This document shows, piece by piece, positions 17,973 through 26,250 of a stretch of DNA of 64,000 bases. The DNA is taken from assembly GCA_963803735.1 (NCBI GenBank), contig CAWDNV010000016.1:1-64000 (forward strand). Reading direction: 5' to 3'. Every line of letters starts with the position of its first letter. The first letter of the stretch is position 1. Source of the stretch: Palsa-189 sp963803735. Lineage in GTDB: Bacteria > Acidobacteriota > Terriglobia > Acidiferrales > UBA7541. The translations under genes and the position numbers were made by a program. Under the pieces are notes generated by a model. The model worked only from the letters and a program-made list of their open reading frames with translations, was not told the DNA's origin and ran no database searches.

Positions 17973-18947
17973 ATGAAAGTTCGAGTGATTGGTTGGGTCT
18001 CTGCCATTGGGCTCGCGGCAAGCGTCTTGTGCCTGGTTCCGGCGTCAGCCAGAGCCCAGGCCAAAGCCGGTAATGATAAAAAGACCGTGCCGGTCGGTTA
18101 TGGTCTGGACAAGGATCAACCGTTCGCCGGAGCGGATCCCAACGGGACCGGTCTTCCTTGGAAGGAGCCGCCCGCTGCAGACGTCGAGGCGGCTAAGAAT
18201 GCGCCCACGCCGCATTTGGCCGACGGTCATCCCGACCTCACAGGCTTTTGGGCGCCTGCTGGCTGGGGCTACGCCGTTACTCAGGGAGCCGTAAGCGCCG
18301 ACGGCAAGACCCGCTACACGCAGCGCGGAGGTGAGGGTCCGGCCCAATCAGCCGACAAGAAGCGCGAGTTGGCGAATCGATTGGTGGGAGCGAATCTTCC
18401 CCCATACAAACCTGACTTCGTCGAGAAAGTGAAATATCTCGGCGAGCATCAAAGTCACGAGGACCCTGCCTTCAAGTGCGCGCCAAAAGGCTTTCCGCGA
18501 GTGGGTCCGCCCACCGAGATCGTCCAGGTCCCTAACGAGGTCGTTTTTCTCTACGATACGGTCAACTCATCGGAGCAAAATGCATTCCGCATCGTCTCCA
18601 CCGACGGCCGTGGACACGACGAGTCTCTGAACCCCTCCTACTACGGAGACTCTATCGGCCATTGGGAAGGCAACACCATGGTCATCGACGTCACCAATTT
18701 TGTCGACGACACCTGGCTGAGTCAGAACGGCGCCATCCACAGCGATGCCATGCACGTGGTCGAGAAACTAACCCGCGAAGGGAATGTAATCGACTGGGTA
18801 ATTTCTATCGAGGATCCGAAGGTCTTCACCCGTCCCTGGGTGATCGAACGCCACTTGATCCACGGACTAAAAGGTGGGCACGCTCTAGAAGAAGCTCCCT
18901 GCGTCGAGCACGACTACAATCACCTGGTCAACGACGATCGGAACTAA
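17973..18947 (+). CDS. DGHPDL(S/T)G-family secreted protein (copy 2)
   Basis: A 324-residue exported protein with a signal peptide ending SARAQ. It carries HLADGHPDLTGFW, KCAPKGFPRVGPPTEIVQ, STDGRGHDESLNPSYYG, IGHWEGNTMVIDVTNF, IHSDAMHVVEKLTRE and IEDPKVFTRPW. The sequence ends with CVEHDYNHLVNDDRN, the C-terminal Cys block of the family. Relative to copy 1 it has an insertion of about 40 residues after the signature. Last gene of the plus-strand run. Confidence 0.85.
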   Translation: MKVRVIGWVSAIGLAASVLCLVPASARAQAKAGNDKKTVPVGYGLDKDQPFAGADPNGTGLPWKEPPAADVEAAKNAPTPHLADGHPDLTGFWAPAGWGYAVTQGAVSADGKTRYTQRGGEGPAQSADKKRELANRLVGANLPPYKPDFVEKVKYLGEHQSHEDPAFKCAPKGFPRVGPPTEIVQVPNEVVFLYDTVNSSEQNAFRIVSTDGRGHDESLNPSYYGDSIGHWEGNTMVIDVTNFVDDTWLSQNGAIHSDAMHVVEKLTREGNVIDWVISIEDPKVFTRPWVIERHLIHGLKGGHALEEAPCVEHDYNHLVNDDRN

Positions 18948-19026
18948 AAATTGAGCGGCGGTTAGGGATAGGCCTATAAGCTGCTTCGGGGTTTCTTAGA
19001 AAGACGATCGCTGAAACAGACTTAGG

Positions 19027-19908
19027 CTATTTCGCGGCGTCGTCCTTCTTCTTGAAGCTGAAGCTCTCAAAGTTGTTGAAGTCCAGGTAGTCCCCCGAGC
19101 AGGAGATTTCCCCAAGTTCCCAATCAGGCCTGTTTTCGTAATAGAAGGTTGTGGTCCAGGGCTTCGCCAGCGCCTTCGGATCGGCCATCGTGATATCCAG
19201 CTGCAGATGGTCGCGATCCACTCGGCGGAACCGCTCGGTAACATGAAGCTGCTCGCTGTGGGCATGGCCCAACCGATCGAGCCATGTCTTTTCATTGAAA
19301 CCCACGGTGTCCACGACGAAGGTGGTGTTTCCATCCCAATGTCCCACCGAATACCCCATCCAGCTTGCATCCGGATCCGACGGAAGCGGCCGGCCATCCG
19401 TGTAGATTCGGCGCATCGTGTGGTCGTATTCAAACACCATCAGCATGAACTTGGCGCCTTGCACAAATTCAAACGGGTAAGGATGGAAGTAAACGCGCGG
19501 TGTGCCGGGAGGATAGCACCTGGTGAGGACCGGATCATTCGTCTGATCCAGAGTATAGGCTCCGCCATTTGAATCCTTGGCTTCTTTAAACTTCTCCTCG
19601 CCCCACGCAGTCATGGAAGGCGGATCTGTCTTCGGGTCGGTATAGGTGTAATTCGTATATCCGAGGTTTGAGCCCGGCGGATTGCGCATCATCCAAACGC
19701 CACTCAAATCGTGAACCGGTGCGGGAGCGGGCGCTGCATTAGCTTTGTCCGTTGCAGGCTTGCCGCCCGTGGGTGGAATGGCTTTACCCGCGCCATACTG
19801 GGCATACGAAGCGCACGGAATCGTGAGCAGCGCCAGCGCGATCACAACCGAATTCAGAGAGCGTTTACGCATCTTCGATCCTTTCCCATTGCCTTCTGCG
19901 CGCGTCAA
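19027..19908 (-). CDS. DGHPDL-like secreted protein (copy 3, divergent)
   Basis: A 293-residue exported protein with a signal peptide ending SYAQ. The usual DGHPDLSG has become VHDLSGVWMMRNPPGSN, but the downstream blocks are intact: RCYPPGTPRVYFHPYPFEFVQ, IYTDGRPLPSDPDASWMG, VGHWDGNTTFVVDTVGF, HAHSEQLHVTERFRR and MADPKALAKPW. It ends in a CSGDYLDFNNFESF region and a Lys-rich tail. It lies 36 bp downstream of the DUF6152 gene at 19945 on the same strand, keeping the DUF6152-first order. Confidence 0.8.
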   Translation of the reverse strand: MTRAEGNGKGSKMRKRSLNSVVIALALLTIPCASYAQYGAGKAIPPTGGKPATDKANAAPAPAPVHDLSGVWMMRNPPGSNLGYTNYTYTDPKTDPPSMTAWGEEKFKEAKDSNGGAYTLDQTNDPVLTRCYPPGTPRVYFHPYPFEFVQGAKFMLMVFEYDHTMRRIYTDGRPLPSDPDASWMGYSVGHWDGNTTFVVDTVGFNEKTWLDRLGHAHSEQLHVTERFRRVDRDHLQLDITMADPKALAKPWTTTFYYENRPDWELGEISCSGDYLDFNNFESFSFKKKDDAAK

Positions 19909-19944
19909 TACGGCACAGCGAAAGTAATCAGCGTGGGAGCAGAA

Positions 19945-20334
19945 TTAATCTTCAAACAGCTGCATGGACTGGCCATCAGGCCCAGTGAGCTTGCGGATCC
20001 AAAGCGAGTGACCGCCGTATTTGCCGGAAAAACCGGAAACTGTAATTTGGTCGCCCGGGTTCAGACTATGCTTCGTCCATCCGGCTCTGGCGAGTTTGTT
20101 CGGAGCCGTGAGTTCCCCCTGCCAATGTTCGACTTCGCCCTTGTCGTTCTTGACGTCGAAGTAAATCTGGCAATGCGGATTAATGAAGCGAAACTCCGTT
20201 ACCGTACCCTTGAAGGTGAGCGCGTTGCTCGTATCATAGGCGGCCGTGCCGTGATGAGCAAAGACAGGAACCGCAACAGTCAGGAGAGCAAGAGCAGCTA
20301 TAAGAACGAATAATTTTGCTTTCATTGGGATCAC
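19945..20334 (-). CDS. DUF6152 family periplasmic protein (copy 3)
   Basis: A 129-residue protein with a signal peptide ending at PVFA, then HHGTAAYDTSN, LTFKGTVTEFRFINPHCQIYFDVKND, and a W-x-GE segment followed by NKLARAG. The NPHC variant carries a Cys where other copies have Tyr, Ser or Ala. It is transcribed with the gene at 19027 and divergently from the DUF6644 genes. Confidence 0.83.
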   Translation of the reverse strand: MIPMKAKLFVLIAALALLTVAVPVFAHHGTAAYDTSNALTFKGTVTEFRFINPHCQIYFDVKNDKGEVEHWQGELTAPNKLARAGWTKHSLNPGDQITVSGFSGKYGGHSLWIRKLTGPDGQSMQLFED

Positions 20335-20643
20335 CTCGCGTGGCGCTATTCTCCCATCCTGGTTCTAGGGCGTCAACATCTCTAGGACGACTGAACCTGA
20401 GCGCTAGTTTCAAATTTCCCGATCTAATCGCGAGATCTTGAGAAGGGCGAGCGGTTCGTACGACAGCGAAATTAGCGTGCAAAACAACGCTCATGTCAAT
20501 GCTTCGGCCGGTCAGTTTGGGTGTTCTGTCCTCGATTTTCGGGCGCTTAACGGCTCCATCTTGCGGCTTGCCTATGGGCGAATTAGTGTATATCCTTCGC
20601 GGCGCTGGAAAAAACGGAAGCGTTGTTTCGGCAAGGAGACGAC
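20335..20643. other. Divergent intergenic region
   Basis: This stretch of about 309 bp lies between the DUF6152/DGHPDL pair and the DUF6644 gene. It must contain promoters for both directions. No specific element or additional gene was recognised. Confidence 0.4.
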
Positions 20644-21150
20644 TTGGTCCCACCGACTTTTTTGCGGAGCTTAGAAGATAGCGGCTTCAGCACATGGCTG
20701 CGCGAATCTGAGTCGCCGTTCGCATTTTATTTTGTGCTCCTGTTTCACACCTTCGGCTTAGCCTTGCTGGTGGGTGCGAATGCAGTGATGGACCTGCGCA
20801 TTCTCGGTGTGGCACGAGAGATTCCTCTGGCGCCACTCAAGCGATTATTTCGCATCATGTGGATTGGGTTCGGAATCAACGCCTTTACGGGCGTTTTACT
20901 TATCCTCGCGTACCCCACAAAAGCCCTTACCAACCCGGTGTTTTACACGAAATTGACGCTCATAGCCTTGGCCATTTGGATCGTCACGCTGCTGAGGGAC
21001 CGCGTTTTCGGTGACGCCAGCCTGGACGAGACGGCGATGATGGCGCGCGGCGCGACTCTGGCCAAGTGGTCGCTTTTCTTGTGGGTCGGGGCGATCAGTG
21101 CGGGACGTCTGCTGGCATACACTTACAAATATTTGACGTATCCATGTTGA
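20644..21150 (+). CDS. DUF6644-type integral membrane protein
   Basis: A 168-residue protein. The TTG at 20644 is preferred because AAGGAG lies five bases upstream; a TTG at 20623 would add seven residues. It begins with the cytosolic motif LEDSGFSTWLRES, followed by four to five membrane segments: FYFVLLFHTFGLALLVGANAV, FGINAFTGVLLILAYP, LTLIALAIWIVTLL and WSLFLWVGAISAGRLLAY. The His in the first helix recurs in the family and could bind a cofactor; that is inference. The gene is followed 56 bp later by a longer relative that contains the same domain. Confidence 0.75.
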   Translation: MVPPTFLRSLEDSGFSTWLRESESPFAFYFVLLFHTFGLALLVGANAVMDLRILGVAREIPLAPLKRLFRIMWIGFGINAFTGVLLILAYPTKALTNPVFYTKLTLIALAIWIVTLLRDRVFGDASLDETAMMARGATLAKWSLFLWVGAISAGRLLAYTYKYLTYPC

Positions 21151-21205
21151 CGATGGGGCTGACGATTCAAGGGAGATTCGCGGTGTCGAGATCCGGGAGT
21201 CCGTT

Positions 21206-22177
21206 ATGAATTTGGCGCACCTTCATCTTTTGCTGAATCATTTTCCAATCATCGGCACAATCGTTGCCCTTGGGCTCTTCATCACTTCCTTTATCGGAAA
21301 AAACGACGATCTGAAGCGCTCGGCCCTAATCATTTTCGCAGCCATGGCCCTGATCACCCTTCCCGCCTTTTTTAGCGGCATCGGGGCGCAGAGAGCCGTC
21401 AGGAAAGAGATAGGTGTTTCGACGGCGGTGATCGATCGTCACGAAGGCGCGGCGATCCTGGGTATGTTTTTAATCCTGATCACCGGCGCTCTCGCGTTGG
21501 CTGAGCTCTGGCGCCGCCGCCGCATTGTCACGGAAAATCCCTGGTCGGGAACCTTGTTGGCGATTCTGGTTTTCTCACTGCTTACAACAGGCGTAATGGC
21601 GAGAGTTGGCACAACAGGTGGTGACATTCGGCATCCCGAGATCTGGGACGTGAAGGATGTCACTCAAGAAACGGGTATCTCCGCTTTTATACATACGTTT
21701 GAGCCGACGCCCACCAAGTTCACCGACTTGATGCTGGTCAGCAAATATTGGTGGGCCTTTATGATGGATTTGCATTTCCTTGGGCTCGCGCTGCTGATCG
21801 GGACGGTTGGCATCCTTAATTTACGCGTGCTTGGATTTGAAAAACGACTGACGGGAGCCTCTCTGCACCGGTTAATGCCGTGGGCCTTGGCGGGATTTGG
21901 CATTAACGTGCTAACCGGCACCCTGGCTTTTATCGGTATGCCTTCCTACTATGCATTCGACGTCGCTTTCTGGCTAAAGATTCTGGCTGTATTGCTGTTG
22001 GGATTGAATGCAGCGGTCTTCTACTTGACGGATGCATTTCACAGTGTGGAACAGCTTGGATCCGGAGAGGATGCACCGCGGTTTGCCAAGCTTATCGCAG
22101 GGTCCGCTCTATTCTTATGGTTTGCCGTGATAACTCTGGGACGCTACATTCAGTCGTACGCAGACACGCTTCGCTGA
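21206..22177 (+). CDS. Fusion of DUF2231-like and DUF6644-like membrane domains
   Basis: A 323-residue polytopic protein. The N-terminal half (HLHLLLNHFPIIGTIVALGLF, PAFFSGIGAQRAVRK, DRHEGAAILGM) looks like DUF2231-type four-helix domains with conserved His residues. From about residue 170 it repeats the neighbouring protein's architecture: KYWWAFMMDLHFLGLALLIG, FGINVLTGTLAFIG, FWLKILAVLLLGLN and LFLWFAVITLGRYIQSY. Repeated His in membrane helices hints at haem or quinone use in electron transfer, unproven. It is probably co-transcribed with the gene at 20644. Confidence 0.72.
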   Translation: MNLAHLHLLLNHFPIIGTIVALGLFITSFIGKNDDLKRSALIIFAAMALITLPAFFSGIGAQRAVRKEIGVSTAVIDRHEGAAILGMFLILITGALALAELWRRRRIVTENPWSGTLLAILVFSLLTTGVMARVGTTGGDIRHPEIWDVKDVTQETGISAFIHTFEPTPTKFTDLMLVSKYWWAFMMDLHFLGLALLIGTVGILNLRVLGFEKRLTGASLHRLMPWALAGFGINVLTGTLAFIGMPSYYAFDVAFWLKILAVLLLGLNAAVFYLTDAFHSVEQLGSGEDAPRFAKLIAGSALFLWFAVITLGRYIQSYADTLR

Positions 22178-22293
22178 GTTCTTCCTCGAAATTGGACGTG
22201 CGGTTAGTAACTTCGCAGCAGACGCTAGCGGTGAAGTGTGGTTTTCCCGCCTGTAATTTTTAGCGGTGTTTCAGCGATCCTTATTTGCCGGGT

Positions 22294-23178
22294 TTACTTG
22301 GCGCCCGAAGTGTTAGCCGAAGCCTGGGTTGTCGCCGACTTCACGTTCGGTGGAACCGGGAACACCAAATAAGGATCGTTCGCGTTTACCATCTTTACCT
22401 GGAGGTCAAGGAAGGGCTTGCCTCCCTGCTTCTCAACGATATGCCCGGGCGACTTTATGTCTGTCAGAACTTCCCCGTGATCGGCGTAATCTGAGTATTC
22501 CGTTTCTGTCACTAGATTCGTGAGAGCCGGATTATCCGGCCGAGTTTCCACCTTGGTGATCAGGTTCTTAGAATCCAGCGTAGCCGTGACAGTAATGCCA
22601 GCGAGATTGCCGCTCAGCGGGAAAGTAAGGACCGTGCCGCCGTTCTCCATCGAGATCTTTGTCTTGTCGCCTGCGGCTATGGCAGCTTTAACAACGCCAT
22701 ACGGAAGAATCCAGAGTTGCAAAAGCCTCGCCTTGGCCGCCGGCATAGCCGGTGTGGCCGTGCCCTTTCCCGGAACCAAACCGCCGCCAACTTCGGATTC
22801 GTTCCAGGCATAGTTTTCGCGCACGGTTTGAATAGTGTGCGCATCGGCAGCTCCCTTACGCGTGAGTTCCACGCGCATTGCCGGTGGAATGTAAGCGAGT
22901 GAGGCATGGTATTCAGCAGGCGAAGGTTGACCGGCGTTATTAACCGTACCGGTGGCGAAAATCTCCATGGTGGTGACGACGTCAATTGCCGGCAGATGAG
23001 TTGCCCCGGCACCGATGTCCGACCATCGCAGCATTCCCAGCGCGTCTGCCGCAGATCTGAGGACGGTCTTTGCTTCCGCGCCAGAGCCGGTTTTTCCTTC
23101 GTTCTGCGCGACAGCTGAATGGCAAACAAGCGCCGCGGCAGCGATCATCGAAATCCGCAAAATTATTTTCTTCGGCAT
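22294..23178 (-). CDS. Secreted protein of unknown function
   Basis: A 294-residue exported protein with a signal peptide ending SAVAQ. The mature part starts with AEAKTVLRSAADALGML and then has long beta segments (VDVVTTMEIFATGTVN-like, MRVELTRKG, VTATLDSKNLITKVETRPDN, ETEYSDYADHGEVLTDIKSPGHIVEKQGG). This resembles LolA/LppX-like half-barrels seen in outer-membrane carrier proteins, but similarity is by eye only. It is 39 bp downstream of the DGHPDL gene at 23218, so the unit is DUF6152, DGHPDL, then this gene. Confidence 0.6.
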   Translation of the reverse strand: MPKKIILRISMIAAAALVCHSAVAQNEGKTGSGAEAKTVLRSAADALGMLRWSDIGAGATHLPAIDVVTTMEIFATGTVNNAGQPSPAEYHASLAYIPPAMRVELTRKGAADAHTIQTVRENYAWNESEVGGGLVPGKGTATPAMPAAKARLLQLWILPYGVVKAAIAAGDKTKISMENGGTVLTFPLSGNLAGITVTATLDSKNLITKVETRPDNPALTNLVTETEYSDYADHGEVLTDIKSPGHIVEKQGGKPFLDLQVKMVNANDPYLVFPVPPNVKSATTQASANTSGAK

Positions 23179-23217
23179 GCCCTCTCCTCAGAAGATCCCG
23201 GCATCGGCAAAAGCAGT

Positions 23218-24165
23218 TTAGTGATGTTCCTTGGTAACCGTGTGCGTCAAATCTCTTTCACTGCAGGGCAGTGATTCCGGCAGCATGGCATCCTGTTTAG
23301 GATTGAGCAGCGCCACTCGGGGAGTCGTCGTCCAAGGCTCCAGCAGCACATCCGGATCCTCCACGGTGGCGGTCCAGGTAAGCGTGTTGCCGTCACGGTG
23401 GAAGCGCTCGACGACATGCATGTTTTCGCTGTGGAAGTAGCCGCCGATCTGGTCAAACCAAGTGCTGCTATTGAAACCCCAAGTGTCTACAACCAAAGTA
23501 TCTCCGTCCCAATGCGCGAGGGCTTCTCCGGTGTAGGTGCCGTCCAAATCTTCCAAAGGCGTGTGCTTACGCCCGTCCGCCGGGATCATGCGATACATCG
23601 TCTGCGTGGCGATCAATCCGCCCTGGCCCGGGTAGATGAAGACGAAGTAGTTCGGGTATTGTGCGATGTAAGAAGGGATGCCAGCCCTGGGAATTCCGGC
23701 GGGCATACAGTTATTGGAGGGATCTTCTTCATTGGCATTCTGGTCGAATTCCTTGACCATATCCCAATATTGCGGCTTATAGACCGGCCTGTTGGAACCC
23801 ACTCGGCGCAACAGCGAGGCTGCGCGTTCGGCCTGTTCGTTATTGAGGCCGTGAGTGTTATTACGCGGAAAGGCGGCGATCTGGGTGCCGGTGGCGATGT
23901 CGTGCGCGGCGGTTTCGTTATCCACGGAAATGCCGTCGTTCGCCATCTGGTTGGGGACTCCGAGCAGATTGTCTCCCAAACCATTCCACACGCCCGTGAG
24001 GTCGGGGTGGCCATCAGGCGTTCGCGGCGTGTTTCCTGAAGGCTTCGGCGGGGCGTTGATGTTGCGCTTCATCGCCGAAAATTCCTGCGCACGGACGGCC
24101 GCGGGAAGCAAGCAAAGAAGAGCCCCAGCAGCGACCAAGGTCTGCCTATAAAAACGCATATGCAA
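23218..24165 (-). CDS. DGHPDL(S/T)G-family secreted protein (copy 4)
   Basis: A 315-residue exported protein with a signal peptide ending VRAQ. Shared blocks are TPDGHPDLTGVWNGLGDN, NCMPAGIPRAGIPSYIAQYP, MIPADGRKHTPLEDLDGTY, LAHWDGDTLVVDTWGFN, YFHSENMHVVERFHR and VEDPDVLLEPW. It ends with LPCSERDLTHT. The central Asn-rich segment (FDQNANEEDPSNN) is particular to this copy. It lies 20 bp downstream of the DUF6152 gene at 24186. Confidence 0.85.
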   Translation of the reverse strand: MHMRFYRQTLVAAGALLCLLPAAVRAQEFSAMKRNINAPPKPSGNTPRTPDGHPDLTGVWNGLGDNLLGVPNQMANDGISVDNETAAHDIATGTQIAAFPRNNTHGLNNEQAERAASLLRRVGSNRPVYKPQYWDMVKEFDQNANEEDPSNNCMPAGIPRAGIPSYIAQYPNYFVFIYPGQGGLIATQTMYRMIPADGRKHTPLEDLDGTYTGEALAHWDGDTLVVDTWGFNSSTWFDQIGGYFHSENMHVVERFHRDGNTLTWTATVEDPDVLLEPWTTTPRVALLNPKQDAMLPESLPCSERDLTHTVTKEHH

Positions 24166-24185
24166 CTCCTCCTAGCTTAAGTCGG

Positions 24186-24593
24186 TTAGTTGCCGTTGGC
24201 GTCTGTGGCGAATTTGAACGTGCGGCCATCCGCCACTTTCAATTCCTGCAGAAAGCCGCTATTGGAGCCATCGCGAGCCGCGAGTGCGGTAGCAGTTACT
24301 TCATCGCCAGGCTTAAGACCGCCGCGATCCGCCCTGCTCATCCCTGCCCTGCGGAGAGCACCGGCGCCGCCGAGCTCGAATGCCCACTTCTGCATGTTGC
24401 CGCTGGCGTCTTTTACGTTGAGGGTGAGATACGAATGCGGATTAATCCATTCGACCTTAGAGACGGTTCCGGAGACAGTAACCGTTTTGTGGATATCGAA
24501 CTGCGACTGCACGGAGTGATGCGCGGACGCAACTCCAGCGAACATCAAAACCGTCAACAGAGCAAAGCTCACCGCGGAACTAAAACGCCTCAT
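24186..24593 (-). CDS. DUF6152 family periplasmic protein (copy 4)
   Basis: A 135-residue protein with a signal peptide ending ASA, then HHSVQSQFDIHK, VTVSGTVSKVEWINPHSYLTLNVKD, and KWAFELGGAGALRRAG. A GVASAHH junction marks the start of the mature protein. It heads the minus-strand trio ending at 22294 and is divergent from the pair at 24867. AGGAGGCAACATG supplies the ribosome site. Confidence 0.85.
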   Translation of the reverse strand: MRRFSSAVSFALLTVLMFAGVASAHHSVQSQFDIHKTVTVSGTVSKVEWINPHSYLTLNVKDASGNMQKWAFELGGAGALRRAGMSRADRGGLKPGDEVTATALAARDGSNSGFLQELKVADGRTFKFATDANGN

Positions 24594-24866
24594 GTTGCCT
24601 CCTTGGCTCTCCTACGACGAATGTGCTTTTTAGACGTTCGAGATCCCATCCGCGTTCCACGAGAATCCCTAATCGCCTCGGCTGTGAGTATTACTTCAGC
24701 GTTGGCCGTAAGATAGCACATTAAAACCAGGACCTTCAACTGCCTGGCCGGAGATGCCGTTGCGGCCAGAATTCGGCGCGCCACCACGGAAATTGAAAGC
24801 CCCTGCGAACCATGGTATCGTTCGCCAGCAGAAACGAGCCTACCTGTACCCTTAAGGAGCCGAGCT

Positions 24867-25307
24867 ATGAAACGTGTGCTGAACGTGGTCCTGCCGATTA
24901 CTGTTCTGACGCTTTTTGGTCTCGCACTCAATGCGTTGCCGGCGTTTGCGCACCACGGATTTCAAGCTGAGTTTGACGGAAGCAAGGTGATTTACATCAC
25001 GGGCACCCTTACCAAGATCGAGTGGGAAAATCCCCACGCGTATTTTTGGGTGGAAGCCAAGGATGACAATGGGAAAGTGACTACCTGGACGTTCGAAGGC
25101 GCTTCCCCAATCGCCGTGAAGCGCACGGGCACGGTTCGGGCCGACTTTACTTCCAATATCGGGAAGACCGTCACGGTCAGAGGCGTTCCTGGGAAGGACG
25201 GAACAGCCAAAGGCGCCGCCGAGACGATCAAGCTGCCCGATGGACGTGAAGTCGTGGTGGGCGGAAAGAGATTCATCGGTGAAGGCAAAGGCGGCGGAGA
25301 GAACTGA
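24867..25307 (+). CDS. DUF6152 family periplasmic protein (copy 5)
   Basis: A 146-residue protein with a signal peptide ending AFA, then HHGFQAEFDGSK, YITGTLTKIEWENPHAYFWVEAKDDNG, TWTFEGASPIAVKRTG and a C-terminal LPDGREVVVGG. AAGGAG precedes the ATG. It is followed 29 bp later by a DGHPDL gene. It is the most similar in layout to copy 1, and the downstream partners of copies 1 and 5 are also the closest pair, which suggests duplication as a unit. Confidence 0.86.
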   Translation: MKRVLNVVLPITVLTLFGLALNALPAFAHHGFQAEFDGSKVIYITGTLTKIEWENPHAYFWVEAKDDNGKVTTWTFEGASPIAVKRTGTVRADFTSNIGKTVTVRGVPGKDGTAKGAAETIKLPDGREVVVGGKRFIGEGKGGGEN

Positions 25308-25336
25308 AGATTGAACGACGCCGAGGAGAAACACAT

Positions 25337-26197
25337 ATGAAACGCCGCGTGCGCACTTATGTCTTTGTTGCCGTCATCTTTTTTGCCGCTTTCCATATCG
25401 TTGGTGTTTCCGCCAGAGCCCAGAATGGAGCCGGCCAGGTGTCTGTGCCTGGGTTCGGCAAAGCGAGTGCCAAGCCGTTGCCCCCCGGAGGACCCGCCCC
25501 GCGAACGGCTGATGGCCATCCGGATCTTTCCGGCGTCTGGTTCCCGGGCAAGATGGGTCGAGAAGATCTGACGGCAGAGGGAGATTCCGCGCGGCTTCAG
25601 TTCGATCCTAAAGCGACGCCGGAGGAAAAGCCTCCTTACCAACCTTGGGCGGCGGAGAGAGTCAAGAAGCTATCGACTCTGGATGCGGAGATACTCCGGC
25701 CATCGGTGAACTGCATGCCCCGTGGCGTTCCGGGCATGTTCATAACGAATCCCTATCCGATCGAGCTCGTTCTCACGAAAACGGAGTTGATCCAACTCGA
25801 CGAGCTCAACAACAATTTCCGCATTATTCCCACCGACGGCCGCCCGCATACCAAGGATCCCGATCCGGCATTTAATGGCGAGGGGGTTGCCCACTGGGAC
25901 GGAGATACGCTGGTGATCGACACAATCGCTATCGACGAAAGGACCTGGAACAACTTTGTGGGCTGGTTTCACAGCGACCAGGAACACGTGGTCGAGCGGA
26001 TCACGCGATCCAGCATGAACTATCTGACTTACCAGGTAACGATTGAGGACCCCAAAGTGCTGACCAAGCCCTGGACGTCAGCTCCCCGGACTTGGAGCCT
26101 GGGACACGAAGCGCTGCAGGAGTATTACTGCACGAATAACCGGGAAGAAGAAGCGCTGAAGTCTCTGCGGGAGCTGACGCAAGCCCCTAAGAAGTAA
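25337..26197 (+). CDS. DGHPDL(S/T)G-family secreted protein (copy 5)
   Basis: A 286-residue exported protein with a signal peptide ending SARAQ. It has APRTADGHPDLSGVWFPG, RPSVNCMPRGVPGMFITNPYP, PTDGRPHTKDPDPAFNGEG, VAHWDGDTLVIDTIAID, WFHSDQEHVVERITR and IEDPKVLTKPW. It ends YYCTNNREEEALKSL, nearly the same as copy 1. Paired with the DUF6152 gene at 24867. Confidence 0.86.
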   Translation: MKRRVRTYVFVAVIFFAAFHIVGVSARAQNGAGQVSVPGFGKASAKPLPPGGPAPRTADGHPDLSGVWFPGKMGREDLTAEGDSARLQFDPKATPEEKPPYQPWAAERVKKLSTLDAEILRPSVNCMPRGVPGMFITNPYPIELVLTKTELIQLDELNNNFRIIPTDGRPHTKDPDPAFNGEGVAHWDGDTLVIDTIAIDERTWNNFVGWFHSDQEHVVERITRSSMNYLTYQVTIEDPKVLTKPWTSAPRTWSLGHEALQEYYCTNNREEEALKSLRELTQAPKK

Positions 26198-26250
26198 ACA
26201 GAAATTTACCGCCACCCGCACGCCTGGCCCACGAGGCTTGTGCTCTCACT

